From contig DAKJ01000016.1 of assembly GCA_002496565.1 (NCBI GenBank), positions 1-64,000 on the forward strand: DNA of 64,000 nt. The letters are read 5' to 3'. The stretch's first letter is position 1, and each line of letters starts with the position of its first letter. Of this stretch, positions 53,867-63,706 are shown piece by piece. The position numbers were made by a program, and so were the translations under genes. Below the pieces are notes generated by a model that was given only the letters and a program-made list of their open reading frames with translations, did not search any database and was not told where the DNA came from. The DNA is from Methanosarcina sp. UBA289. Its GTDB lineage: Archaea; Halobacteriota; Methanosarcinia; Methanosarcinales; Methanosarcinaceae.

Positions 53867-54160
53867 ATGACAAACTCCCACGGTGAAAAACGCTGCACAA
53901 GGTACAAATTACAGAAGACAGTTCGTGAAAGAGGAATTTCCCCTGTAAGCAAGGCAATTCAGGAATTCGAAGAAGGGCAAATGGTCCACATTGACATTGA
54001 CCCGAGCGTCCAGAAAGGTATGCCCAATCCGAAATTCCAGGGTTCAACCGGAAAGATACTCGGACAGCGCGGTCGCTCATACATTCTTGAAGTCCGCAGC
54101 GGAAATGCGATGAAGGAAGTTATTTCCCTCCCTCAGCACCTTAAACCGCAGAAATACTAA
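53867..54160 (+). CDS. rpl21e: Ribosomal protein L21e
   Basis: A 97-residue basic protein of the large subunit. It matches L21e: SHGEKRCTRYKLQK, VSKAIQEFEEGQMVHIDIDPS, FQGSTGKILGQRGRSYILEV. An AAGGAGG ribosome site lies about 9 bases before the ATG. A strong hairpin follows the stop. It is in the conserved archaeal order rpl21e, rpo4, DUF655, ksgA. Confidence 0.95.
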   Translation: MTNSHGEKRCTRYKLQKTVRERGISPVSKAIQEFEEGQMVHIDIDPSVQKGMPNPKFQGSTGKILGQRGRSYILEVRSGNAMKEVISLPQHLKPQKY

Positions 54161-54174
54161 TTCCTTTCCAGGCA

Positions 54175-54194
54175 GTTAGGTTTTACAACCTAAC
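54175..54194 (+). terminator. Hairpin terminator after rpl21e
   Basis: GTTAGGTT-TTAC-AACCTAAC is a perfect 8-bp stem with a 4-nt loop, 15 bases after the L21e stop and followed by CCCCCATTTTATC. In the long space to 54680 one doubtful frame (54310-54516) exists; it has no Shine-Dalgarno or homology I can see. Confidence 0.55.
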
Positions 54195-54680
54195 CCCCAT
54201 TTTATCGGAGTTCACAGTATGCAGGCTTTTACCGTAGGCTCAGGCTCCTGCCAGGGGTCTTAGAGGTAACTTGTAAAATAGAGGCCTGTAATTAAGTGAA
54301 AGAAACTCAATGCCCCCTGGAAGGATAGAGGGGGATTTAAAGAAACTGCTTTTAAAAATCTGGCATCTTACCCGGTATGGGGATATCTATAATTATATAT
54401 CGTTTGTCAGACATATACCTGAGCCAGATCAGGAAAATTATTCGGAACAATTTCAGATTATAGAAATAAGATCGAATTTCGTGCGTAACGGCAATCTGGA
54501 GAAAGCCTATCTGTGAAAAGGGTGCACAGGTACTGAGGCCATATCAGATTTCCGAATACTGACAGGCAGAAACTTGCTTGTAGCCAGGAACTCCTGGAGA
54601 ATTGAAGAGTGATCCGAAAAGATTACTCAGCAGGGAATGGCAAATAGTTACAGCTTTTAAGTCAAAAAGAGTGTATTCCA

Positions 54681-55034
54681 ATGATAGTTAAGGAAGTCCT
54701 CAGTGAAGAATTATTGACCTTGGCCGAAGTCAGAGAACTACTTACAAAGATCGCTGAAGAGCGCAGAGAAAAGGGGCTTGAAGTCGGATACGGATTCAGA
54801 AAAGCGCTGCACCATGCTGAACAGTTCTCAAAGATCAGCGGAGAAAAATCAAGAGAACTGGTTAACAGACTGTTAGAACTCGAAAAGATGAGGCCTGCAA
54901 TCGCGGTCAGGATCGCAGATATTCTGCCTCAGTCCAGGGACGAAATCCGATCAATCTATGCTAAAGAAAAATATACCCTGAGCAATGAAGAGCTAGATCA
55001 AATTCTTGATTACGTGCTGGAAGCTATTGAATAA
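54681..55034 (+). CDS. rpoF: RNA polymerase subunit Rpo4 (RpoF)
   Basis: 117 residues: VKEVLSEELLTLAEVRELLTK, YGFRKALHHAEQFSKI, NRLLELEKMRPAIAVRIADILP and LSNEELDQILDYVLEAI. This is the archaeal Rpb4 homologue, which with Rpo7 forms the stalk that guides transcript exit and initiation. It follows L21e in the usual archaeal order. Length normal. Confidence 0.95.
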   Translation: MIVKEVLSEELLTLAEVRELLTKIAEERREKGLEVGYGFRKALHHAEQFSKISGEKSRELVNRLLELEKMRPAIAVRIADILPQSRDEIRSIYAKEKYTLSNEELDQILDYVLEAIE

Positions 55035-55383
55035 AACTGAGATGCAAAGGGAATAAGCTAAATAGCAGTTTTCATCTTGTTATTTATAAGGGAAGTATCC
55101 GAAACTTAGAGTACTTTAAAGTATCAGGGAGTACCCTGATCTAATTCAAACAGAGGACTCTTTGGTTAGGGAAAATAGTGAGTCCGGGGATGCCGGTTCT
55201 AGGGTATTATAGAATTTTACAGAATATAGAATAACAGAAAGAATACCAGGAATTTGTGAATAGTCGACATTCCGATTAACGGGATAGGTTCCGAACCGGA
55301 TATAAGTACATCGGCATATCAGGATATGTATTCTGAATACAGATTTCCATGGGATTTCAGATTAATTAATAGGATGGGTGTTG
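55035..55383. other. Spacer before DUF655
   Basis: No gene. The DUF655 ribosome site AGGATGGG lies at its end. Confidence 0.4.
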
Positions 55384-56109
55384 ATGAGAGTAGAGAAGTC
55401 GCAATCAGGTAGACCGTATGCTGGCAGATCAACTGCCGAAAAACCTTCTTATGGTAGCGGCAAGCGGCCGACAGGCAAACCGCAATTCGATAGGCAATCA
55501 GAAAGAGCCCCGCGCCCACCCGGAAAGTCCATGGAAAGCTCACAGGAAAGAGAGGAGTATGCATGGGTTCTCGACTACCTTCCCTATGGGAAATCAGTTG
55601 GTAACACTGCCGCATACCAGAAGAAACCTCTTGTCCAGGCTGTAGGGGATAAAAAATTTACTCTTATGGAGCTAGTCCCCAAAAGTGGTGTAGTTCCTCA
55701 GATCCAGTCAAGAGTTTATATAGGGTCTGGAGACCGGGATGAAATTGATCATGTAAAACAAAGAATAGGTTACTCTGACCTTACGACAGGAGCTAATCTC
55801 GAGCTGCCTTTTATCCTCGAAGCCTGTGTCAGGTATCAGGAAGCACGCTTTGTAAAGTTTTTCAACGAAGCTCATTCTATCACTACCCGCCTGCATATGC
55901 TTGACCTCCTGCCCGGAATAGGCAAAAAACTCATGTGGTCTATAATAGATGAGCGCAAAAAAGGAGAATTCAAGAGTTTTCAGGATATCAAGGATAGAAT
56001 ACCAAGTCTTCATGATCCAGCCAAAGTTCTTGCCCACAGGATTGAAGACGAACTCAAAGATGATTTTATCAAGTACAGGCTGTTTACAACACCACCGCGC
56101 CGACAGTAA
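55384..56109 (+). CDS. DUF655 family protein
   Basis: About 241 residues. The N-terminal 50 residues are Arg/Pro/Ser-rich and disordered. Then YAWVLDYLPYGKSVGN, KKFTLMELVPKSGVVPQIQSRVYIG and a helix-hairpin-helix DNA/RNA-binding unit DLLPGIGKKLMWSIIDERKKGEF, SFQDIKDRI follow. This family always sits between rpo4 and ksgA in archaea. The function is unknown, with an RNA-binding role inferred. The GTG at 55378 is two codons upstream of the ATG at 55384. Confidence 0.88.
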   Translation: MRVEKSQSGRPYAGRSTAEKPSYGSGKRPTGKPQFDRQSERAPRPPGKSMESSQEREEYAWVLDYLPYGKSVGNTAAYQKKPLVQAVGDKKFTLMELVPKSGVVPQIQSRVYIGSGDRDEIDHVKQRIGYSDLTTGANLELPFILEACVRYQEARFVKFFNEAHSITTRLHMLDLLPGIGKKLMWSIIDERKKGEFKSFQDIKDRIPSLHDPAKVLAHRIEDELKDDFIKYRLFTTPPRRQ

Positions 56110-56271
56110 GCCGAGTGAGATTAACTCTCTCGGTTCTATTTTTTCCAAAAAGGCTTTCAAGATTAAGTTTTTCAGCTTTTGGTAATCATTTTAGTTCACA
56201 TTAATTTCGTTTCAGCTCAAAATACTCTATTTACTCAGCAATGTACTCAATTTACTCAGGAGGTTTCAGCT

Positions 56272-57099
56272 CTGGTTCGTTCTCTTCTTAAAAAATATAA
56301 TATAAAAGGAGGCACTTTTGATCAGCATTTCCTTATCGATGCAGACTATTTGAACAGAATAGTGACTTCTGCTGATCTCGGGCCCGAGGATGTCGTGCTT
56401 GAAATCGGTGCAGGGGTCGGAAACTTGACTGAAAAACTTGCACGGAAGGCAAAAAAAGTAATTGCAATTGAACTTGATCCTAATCTAGTCAGAGTCCTGC
56501 ATGACCGTTTCGATAAGGTTGAAAATATTGAGATCATTGCTGGCGATGCCCTAAAAGTCGAGTTTCCGGAGTTTGATAAGGTTGTCTCAAACCTTCCTTA
56601 TTCTATCTCTTCGGAGATAACTTTCAAGCTCCTTCGCCATAAGTTCAAACTTGGCATTCTGATGTACCAATACGAGTTTGCAGCCCGGATGGTTTCCCTG
56701 CCTAACTGTAAAGATTACTCACGTCTTACAGTCGATACCTGTTATTTTGCTGACGCCTCTATTTTGATGAAAGTACCAAAAAGTGCTTTCCAGCCGGTAC
56801 CCGAGGTTGATTCTGCAGTTATCAAACTTGTTCCCCGCCCTTCACCTTTTGAAGTCAAAGACCAGACTTTCTTTATGGATTTTGTGGCCGCCGTCTTCAG
56901 TCAGCGACGGAAAAAACTGAGAAATGCAATTCTGAACACAAATTATATGCTCAAAATTCCTAACATTAAAGAAGTAATTTCCCAGCTCCCTGAGGATCTG
57001 GTTAACAAACGCGCTGAAAACCTTACTCCCGAAGAGCTTGCAAAGGTTGCAAATCAGCTAATTGATTTAAAGAAGTCAATTATTGAAAACGAATTTTAA
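56272..57099 (+). CDS. ksgA: 16S rRNA dimethyladenosine transferase KsgA, apparent CTG start
   Basis: 276 residues with the Rossmann SAM motif LEIGAGVGNLTEKL, ELDPNLV, the catalytic NLPYSISS (N-L/I-P-Y) and the C-terminal FSQRRKKLRNAI. It dimethylates two adjacent adenines of 16S rRNA. The family start VRSLLKKYNIKGGTFDQHFLID is preceded by CTG (56272-56274), with AGGAGGT seven bases upstream, so CTG seems to be the start. The in-frame upstream extension from 56179 is unlike KsgA and has no ribosome site. Confidence 0.9.
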   Translation: MVRSLLKKYNIKGGTFDQHFLIDADYLNRIVTSADLGPEDVVLEIGAGVGNLTEKLARKAKKVIAIELDPNLVRVLHDRFDKVENIEIIAGDALKVEFPEFDKVVSNLPYSISSEITFKLLRHKFKLGILMYQYEFAARMVSLPNCKDYSRLTVDTCYFADASILMKVPKSAFQPVPEVDSAVIKLVPRPSPFEVKDQTFFMDFVAAVFSQRRKKLRNAILNTNYMLKIPNIKEVISQLPEDLVNKRAENLTPEELAKVANQLIDLKKSIIENEF

Positions 57100-57218
57100 A
57101 AGAACAATAAAGAAATGAATAGTAAAAATAAGAATAGTAAAATTAAGAATTATAAAAAACTAAGAATTATAATAACTAAGGACAATAAAAAACTAAGAAC
57201 ACCAAAGAACTCGAAATT

Positions 57219-57827
57219 ATGGTTGAAATAGAATACAGAAAAGCTCGGATAAAGCTAGGGAATATAGATCTAGTCTATGAGCCTGCAGAAGATTCTTTTC
57301 TACTTGCCGATGCTGCCCTTAAAGAAGCAAAGGCAGGCATGCGCATCCTTGAAATCGGAACCGGATCTGGTTTTGTATCGACTGTACTCCTTGAAAACCT
57401 GAAAGATATTCGTTTGGTAGCTACGGAAATTAACCCCAATGCCGCTACCTGTGCGAAAACAAATGGTGTTGAGGTTATCCGTACCGACCTTTTTAAAGGA
57501 CTCAAATCCAGAGATCCTGAAACTCATTTTGATCTTATTCTCTTTAATCCACCCTATCTTCCCACATCAGAGGAAGAAAAAGTTCCTGGATGGCTGAATT
57601 ACGCTTTTGACGGTGGAATCAGTGGGAGAGAGACCCTGGATCGGTTTCTTGACGAAGTAAAGGATTATCTCAAGCCAAGAGGAGAAGTTCTTGTGCTTAT
57701 CTCTTCCATTACCGGGCTGGAAGCCGTTAAGGAGAAAATGGAGAAGCTGGGGTTTACAGTTGATGTTATAGCGAGGAAAAAGGTTTCTTTTGAAGAATTA
57801 ATGGTTGTTAGAGGAAAAATTTTGTGA
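57219..57827 (+). CDS. HemK/PrmC-like N5-glutamine methyltransferase (release-factor type)
   Basis: 202 residues: SAM fold LEIGTGSGFVSTVLLEN, ATEINPNAA, the glutamine-binding LFNPPYLPTSEEE and GGISGRETLDRFLDEV. Archaeal members methylate the GGQ Gln of aRF1. It follows ksgA by 119 bases of AT-rich repeats (ACTAAGAATTATAA). Part of the conserved translation block. Gene names for the archaeal enzyme vary. Confidence 0.88.
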   Translation: MVEIEYRKARIKLGNIDLVYEPAEDSFLLADAALKEAKAGMRILEIGTGSGFVSTVLLENLKDIRLVATEINPNAATCAKTNGVEVIRTDLFKGLKSRDPETHFDLILFNPPYLPTSEEEKVPGWLNYAFDGGISGRETLDRFLDEVKDYLKPRGEVLVLISSITGLEAVKEKMEKLGFTVDVIARKKVSFEELMVVRGKIL

Positions 57828-58171
57828 ACGAGTCTATCTTGAAACTAATATTCCGATATCATATGGAATAACTGAGTTCAAAGAAACATCTCCATGAGTT
57901 CAAAACTTAGAATATGAAACTACAGAGTAAATCTTAAAAATAGTAAAATAGTAGTAAAAATTGTTCAAAATTTTGGAATTCAGAAGCAGTAAATGCTAAA
58001 GTAACTCTCCTTATTCCATGCAGGTGGTTATACCTTCAATTCATTGAAAATACTTGAAAGGAGGAATAATACCAGCGTCGCTTAAACCAGAAGCAAAGCA
58101 GTGTAACTTTTTGAAGAGAAACTAATAACAGTTAGATAATCTCGTATCAAGTTAGGTCTTTTTTATGAATC
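57828..58171. other. Spacer without a gene
   Basis: AT-rich, between convergent genes; no structure of note. Confidence 0.35.
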
Positions 58172-58489
58172 TCAATCTGCTAGAGAGTGAGCGATTAATA
58201 CCAAAAAGATTACTAGAATCATGATGACGGTCACATCTATCAGGGCAGTTGACCACAGCCCAATATCGTATGACCTCAAGATTTTTCTTAGGTTCTTCGA
58301 GCTCAACAGAAGTCCCGAAGAGAGCACAAATAATATCACTGCTATCACGCTCACTGATATCCAATGATGGCCCGTAAGTGCAGTCAACGATTGTCTGAAA
58401 TCCTTTGATATATCATGAGTAATGATAATGCAGCCGGTTAAAAATATGGTAATTACGGCTGACACGATGGAAGTCGATGATTCCTTCAT
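58172..58489 (-). CDS. Small three-helix membrane protein
   Basis: A 105-residue protein with hydrophobic segments at about 6-24, 44-62 and 78-98 and a short loop containing GHHW. It begins inside the last codon of the upstream b561-like gene (ATGA overlap), so it is translated with it. I do not recognise a family. Position and coupling suggest it is a subunit of the same membrane complex. Confidence 0.6.
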   Translation of the reverse strand: MKESSTSIVSAVITIFLTGCIIITHDISKDFRQSLTALTGHHWISVSVIAVILFVLSSGLLLSSKNLRKILRSYDIGLWSTALIDVTVIMILVIFLVLIAHSLAD

Positions 58490-59502
58490 TTTAAGGTCTC
58501 CATCCCTGTCTGTCCAGCATTGGATATGATTGCTCCCATCAGGAACATGAACAGTACCATAAAAAGTGCTAGGCAGGCAATCATCATTAAGGCGTGCCTG
58601 GACTTAGCATCATCCTGAAAAGTATTTCTGTCAAGGCTGGACAGGGTAATGGATAGAGCAAAAGCGATTATGGGCAGAAAGACAAAGATGTGCTCTTTTG
58701 CCTCCATTATAACCTCGTGCGCCCAGGGATGCGGTCCTGCCAAGATTACAGGTCTTACCTGAGAACCATAGGCTGTTAAGTAATTGTAACCTCCTACAAT
58801 CCAGCATCCTGCGGTTATCAGGAATGCAGAAAGATAGCTTGCTAACTTAGCCCTAGCAAGTGACTTATATGTCGGATACCGCATCTCCAGAATGATCCAG
58901 ACCAGAACAAGGGCAGCCAGACCTCCAGATATCGAATGCAGGAGAACCAGGCTTTTTGTCACGCCAGTTACGCCATTATGCAGACCCCAACCAGCATCGA
59001 TGACTAAGATTGGCGCCAGAGCGTATCCAATTATTCTGTGCAATCCCCTATATTTTGCTCGATTCTTAAAAATCAGGCTTGGAATATCCTGAAGAGTCAC
59101 AACGAGAAGTATAAACAGCCCCAGCTTTCCGTGAACAGATGATAGTAGGGATTCTCCGTGTTGCAACCTCATCCACAAACCATAAATAAACGATCCCAAG
59201 ACAAAGGATCCAAAGTAAATGCCAGACTTTCTATGAAGTTTAAAGATATTTCCTGATTTTCTCTTTAGCCTTCCCTTGAGCATAGCCCCAGTTGTGATAG
59301 CATAGCCCATAAGTAACAGGCTGATGATAGCTATCAGAGCATGGCCTATCCAGTTTTCGTACGCCAGAGCAATGCCACCAATAATCAAAAGTAAAGCTAG
59401 ACCTATGTATATATCCGATATCGCTGATCTTCGATTTGATTCCTCAGAGATTTGGGCTCCCCCCTTGTCCCTATCAAATGCAAAAAACACTATGAAAAAC
59501 AT
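58486..59502 (-). CDS. Polytopic membrane protein, cytochrome b561-like
   Basis: 338 residues with nine to ten helices. Histidines at the membrane edges (HRKSGIYFG, VHGKLGLF, LHRIIGYA, LHSISGGLA) resemble the heme-binding pattern of b561/DUF4405-type cytochromes. No other cofactor motif is seen. It is downstream of the cytochrome b5-like lipoprotein gene (90 bases) and overlaps the small membrane protein gene. Together they could form an electron-carrying complex at the cell surface; this is inference. Confidence 0.65.
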   Translation of the reverse strand: MFFIVFFAFDRDKGGAQISEESNRRSAISDIYIGLALLLIIGGIALAYENWIGHALIAIISLLLMGYAITTGAMLKGRLKRKSGNIFKLHRKSGIYFGSFVLGSFIYGLWMRLQHGESLLSSVHGKLGLFILLVVTLQDIPSLIFKNRAKYRGLHRIIGYALAPILVIDAGWGLHNGVTGVTKSLVLLHSISGGLAALVLVWIILEMRYPTYKSLARAKLASYLSAFLITAGCWIVGGYNYLTAYGSQVRPVILAGPHPWAHEVIMEAKEHIFVFLPIIAFALSITLSSLDRNTFQDDAKSRHALMMIACLALFMVLFMFLMGAIISNAGQTGMETLK

Positions 59503-59591
59503 AGCTACTTTCCGTATGAATTCTTATTAAATACTCATGATGTAAAGTTGAAGTGTGATATCTATTTTGTATCATGCCTAATATTTCGAGC

Positions 59592-60059
59592 TTATTTTCT
59601 CAAAGTTCCAAAAAAAGGAAAACCCTTTATGATTTCAGGTCTTTGTGGTTTTTTCAAAGTTCCAACAACAGGAAAACCCTTTATTATGCCAGGCCCGTGT
59701 GCTGACTTATTCAATTCTTCAGTGAGATCCTTCCCTGCAGTGTGTCCCTTATGTATGCCACCTTTCCAAAGATCACTATTAGACACGTCATAGACTTTAC
59801 CTTGATAGGCAACGTATGTCGTCCCATTTTTACCGTTATACTCTGCAAGTTCTTTAAGTGTATATTCTTTTGTTTTCGGTATCTCTGTCACATTCTGAAT
59901 TTCAATTGCAGTCTGTCTTTCAGTTGCCTCTTCTCCAGCCGGAGTTACAGCCTGTTTTGGAGTTCCTGTTTCATTTGGAGTTACCGGTTTATTTCCCATA
60001 CATCCTATTGCTAGGAATAGGCCTAACAACACTATCATTATAATCAGTGCTTTTCTCAT
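59592..60059 (-). CDS. Lipoprotein with cytochrome b5-like domain
   Basis: 155 residues with lipobox FLAIGC near 20, a Thr/Pro/Glu linker, then a cytochrome b5-like heme/steroid-binding domain YTLKELAEYNGKNGTTYVAYQGKVYDVS, DLWKGGIHKGHTAGKDLTEEL and a His-rich HGPG. It ends with a near duplicate: IIKGFPVVGTLKK and IIKGFPFFGTLRK. Heme binding is plausible from the His residues. The frame extends four codons upstream, but GGGGGA lies before the ATG at 60059. It is the first gene of a three-gene cluster with the b561-like and small membrane proteins. Confidence 0.8.
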   Translation of the reverse strand: MRKALIIMIVLLGLFLAIGCMGNKPVTPNETGTPKQAVTPAGEEATERQTAIEIQNVTEIPKTKEYTLKELAEYNGKNGTTYVAYQGKVYDVSNSDLWKGGIHKGHTAGKDLTEELNKSAHGPGIIKGFPVVGTLKKPQRPEIIKGFPFFGTLRK

Positions 60060-60243
60060 TATTTCCCCCATAAAAATATAAGTTGCTTTATAATTTAGAT
60101 TTTGCCGTTTTTCTTAAAACGACTTCTTCTCAAATATTAAATAAAAAAGATTGTTTTGCAAAAATTTAGTTAACAGAGTTTAAATATAATTGGAAATAAT
60201 TTCCTGGGGTATACCCAAAAGTCAATGGACAACAAAGAGTTTA

Positions 60244-60620
60244 TCAGCGCAAAAGAAGCAATTTTGAGAGCCGACATCTCCCCTTGTAGTCGATCTCTTT
60301 TTCCTTCTCTTCTTGTATTATCCGCTCAATAAGCTCAAAAGCCCTCTTTGAACTTAAATAGTAGTACTTTAGAATTGACAGATTAACGAAGGCAATCGTA
60401 AATTCCCTGCGGGTAGGTCAAAAACTTCAGTTTCCATGTTATTTTGATTATTCAGTGATCTTCATCCAGGAACACATCCTTCTCAATACTAAGTCTCAGA
60501 TGCTCGTTGGTAGAAATCCTACACTTATGTAGACCAGATACCAGCTTGCCTTCATGACTTGATAATTTGATTATCATAAAATCTATGTGTTTTAGCTTCT
60601 TTTGAGCCAATTCCTATATG
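60244..60620 (-). pseudogene. Decayed coding remnants, unknown family
   Basis: Two minus-strand stretches read like protein. The first is LKHIDFMIIKLSSHEGKL, SGLHKCRISTNEHLRL (stop near 60452). The second starts METEVFDLPAG (ATG 60437) and continues after a frameshift as FTIAFVNLSILKYYYLSSKR, AFELIERIIQEEKEKEIDY (stop 60244). No family is recognised. Probably one or two broken small genes. Confidence 0.3.
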
Positions 60621-60687
60621 GCAAATTGCAGGAAATTCTTGGGCATACGCAGGTCTTTTAATGCAAACTATGTGTAAATTTATTAAA

Positions 60688-60801
60688 GAGCTTATCCCGA
60701 AACTCAAAATCTGGGTTTTGAATCTCGTATTTTAGAACAGTCAATCGAATATACGATCATGGAAAATGATCGTGAGAACTCCTGATGATTAGGGATAAAA
60801 T
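60688..60801. mobile_element. MITE-like element related to 31970-32097
   Basis: The left end GAGCTTATCCCGAAAC differs by one base from the copy at 31970, and the first 50 bases are clearly related. The right end is eroded (GGGATAAAAT). About 114 bp, no coding. Confidence 0.5.
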
Positions 60802-61195
60802 AGGCGCTTTGGAGAGGCTCAAATTTAGTATTTTTATAAAATATAAAGCTTTATAAAATGCTGTAGTGATAATAATTTGCAGAATTTAACTAAATAAATA
60901 ACTAAATAAAAGCGGTTTCTGATAATTATAGAATTCTTAATTATATTTCTATGGTATTTATATTTTGTGACGAATATAGTCGGTGTGAGCAATTGTGAAA
61001 ACACTCTCAGGCATGTAAATCATCAGCATATAATATGTAAATAGACATCCCTATATGTAAATGATTTACCAATAATATTTGCTAATGAGGAACGAATCGA
61101 AAGACATTCAATAAAGAAAACTATATTCCTAAAACATATTCCTAAAACTATATTCACAATTGCATCTAATTAAGTAAAAATATGGAGGGTTACAA

Positions 61196-61276
61196 ATGTG
61201 GCATAGCTACTGCAGATATGATAGATATAGGCACTGCTGGTGGTGCACAGGTAATTGCCGCGGTGGTAGATACTAA
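61196..61276 (+). CDS. Candidate 26-residue Cys-rich microprotein
   Basis: A perfect GGAGGG lies six bases before an ATG that opens 26 codons ending TAA. The peptide has four cysteines (6, 14, 17, 21) with Tyr, Arg, Trp and His (HCWWCTGNCRGG), a composition that could bind metal. The region is otherwise empty. A competing overlapping frame (61182-61286, 34 codons, GIATADMIDIGTAGGAQV type) has a more ordinary composition but no ribosome site. Two weak palindromes like the sulfur operator (60986-60999, 61153-61166) lie upstream. Confidence 0.4.
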   Translation: MWHSYCRYDRYRHCWWCTGNCRGGRY

Positions 61277-62319
61277 TAAATCTTAGAAATTTTTAGAGCC
61301 CAAATTGAAACTATTAGGATTTACACAATTGAAAGTACAAAATATTGAAGGTTTAATGCTATCAATTTATTAATTTAACTGCGTAAGTCCTATCTATATA
61401 AAAGGATACACACATTAATTTTGCCTATATGTTTCCTACCTTTTTTTGCGTTGAATATATGGTTGTTGGCAGTAGACTGTATTCCGATTGTCTATAGAAT
61501 TGTTGAGTTTAGGAAAGCATACCCGATCCAAACTCTAAAAGTAATTTTATTGTTAACCATCCTGCAGGTAGAAGGTAGGCTGAACCAACAGGTACTCTAA
61601 AAGAACAATATACAAAAGATTATATCTCTCAAAGCTAGACTAATTCTATGGCCGTGTGTAAAATCTAAAATTATAAACGTAACAAGGATAAGCAGTTCAT
61701 ATAATTTACAATCAAAAGATTGTACCTATACTAATCATTTTAAAAAATTGAAGAAAACCTGGAAGATTTTTTTGCTCCTGTTACCTATCCCCCGATAAAG
61801 CAACCCAAAGAATCTTCATTCAGTATGTTCTTTAGATTAGGACATCTTCCAGGCAATTCTTTATTCACATACCCTACCAGTCAGTCACTTTCCCCTTTAT
61901 TTTGACCCATCCGTTTTTTTCTTATTGGTCTGCCCATTGATTTTGATTCGTTCGTTTTGGTCTTATTCTCTAACTCTCGTGGAGTTACAATCTATAATTA
62001 TTCCTAAACTTATTTAAAATAAATTATATCAAAAATTGGTTCTGAACAAATAATATCTTCGTATAAAATGTTTTTTTAATGAACAACATTTAAATATTTA
62101 TTATTTTATTATTAAATGACTTATTCTAAAGATATAAGGTTACACTTATTCATAAAAACCAAAGCGTATTAAAAGCAATATTTTACCATAAAATTGCTGC
62201 TATTCCTTTGATTTGGAGATCGCTTTTCAAACAAATAACTAATATAAAAGTCAAAAATAGCTATCTTTTTAGATTATGCTGCTATTATTCAATTATCCAG
62301 CTGTTCTCCTAAAATTACT
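61277..62319. other. Spacer with a distant inverted repeat
   Basis: CCTGGAAGAT (61758-61767) and ATCTTCCAGG (61844-61853) are perfect 10-bp arms 76 bases apart, perhaps an eroded element. No gene seen. Confidence 0.35.
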
Positions 62320-62857
62320 TTTATAATTGCTTTATTTGAGCAATTATTGAGAACTCTATCTATCAAGATCTGGTTATGGATGGGCATTGTTTATCACTGG
62401 TCATTTTTTGCATCCATTAACCCTGTTGCGCATATTTTTGGCGTTCTTTTTGTACTAAGGGATTAATATTCTTATTTGAAGGAATTGTTAGAAACAATCT
62501 TGCATTTTCATTTGGAAAAGACTGGTATTCTGCTGTTGGTATAGTGCTAATGCTCTTGGTCCTATTGTATACCCAATTATGGGGCAGTTCCTGGGCCATA
62601 ATTACCCCAACACTTCGATTTTTTGTTTACCATGCCCGATAACTATCTTCACAATCGGTGCCTTTTTGCTGGCTAATAGACCTCCAAAGTATGTAGCTGT
62701 AATCCCTCTGTTATGGTCAGTTATAGGTTTTTCGGCCTCAATATCCTTAGGTGTAGAAGAAGATGTCTCTTTACTCATAGCTGGTCTGATTGGAATGGGT
62801 GCTATCATCATCAAACGTGTGAAGGTAACTCAGAAAACAGGCCAGATAAGCCAATAA
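62320..62857 (+). pseudogene. DUF6064 membrane protein, broken by two frameshifts
   Basis: Three frames together give one membrane protein: IKIWLWMGIVYHWSFFASIN, PVAHIFGVLFVL, shift, GLIFLFEGIVRNNLAFSFG, IVLMLLVLL, shift, PIMGQFLGHNYPN, PCPITIFTIGAFLL, PLLWSVIGFSASISLGV. The segment order (WLWMGxxYHxxFF, CPxxxFTxG, PLLWSxIG) is that of DUF6064, a bacterial and archaeal inner-membrane family of unknown role. The N-terminal part is missing. The last piece alone makes an open 92-codon frame (62579-62857), but it is only the C-terminal end. Confidence 0.7.
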
Positions 62858-63706
62858 TTTTGGAGGAAATTCTGCATTTTTCTGACCTGCCCTCTAACAT
62901 TTTCTGACTTATTGCTCTCTGATAGCTTCTAACTTGTCTTCCTGCGTGAATTAACTGGATCAGAGATAATAGTATCAGGCGGGATTTTCTGGCTCAACTT
63001 ATTTAATTAATTCACCCTTATATACTGAATACTAGATGTCCGCCGACTTTTACCTGTATATTAAAAAACCAAAAGAGGTTCTGGATACTTGAGTCTTTAC
63101 TCAAGCCTGTATGCTGATTAACAATTCGATTTTTATTCATCTGCTATTATGAAAGTTGATTCTGAACTCATTTATTCCATAACCTATAGGAATATAGGTT
63201 TTATGACCGATAACCTAATATTCAACGTAAAAAATTGTAAGAAACGCATAGGCAGAATTTACAGATCTTTTGATACATTGTCGAATAGACCTAATAATCA
63301 GTATCTTTGAAGTGCAGATTTATAAATAGTCCATCATTATTAAGTTGTTAATATTTCCTAATGGAACTTCCAGCCTAACAGTTTCTTATTTTTCATTTAC
63401 TCAAGCAGTGTGTTCTATCATTACTGAAGTCCGGAATAAAAAATTGAAAACAAAACCGAGTGTATTGTTGGAAACATTAACCAATTAAAAAGGACAGCTA
63501 AAGTATCCTTGTTACTAAACCCAGAATCAAAGATATCTTTGAGGCTTTTCTAAGGAATATAACTTATCATTTTTAATTTTTTTGTATCCCAAGTTCTATA
63601 TTCTATTAATATTAATTACCACCTCGAATATTATATTTAGAACTGGCAAGTTATGGACGCTTTTAAACTCAAAGCGCTTGTCTGATTTACTGGAGATAAA
63701 ACTGGA
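62858..63706. other. Long upstream region of the P-type ATPase gene
   Basis: 849 bases without a recognisable gene or repeat. CTGGAGATA just before the ATG is the ribosome-binding site. Confidence 0.4.

Noticed and set aside
54310..54516. 68-codon frame between rpl21e and rpo4
   Set aside because: Composition is acceptable but there is no ribosome site, and genes at this place are not part of the conserved archaeal order as I know it.
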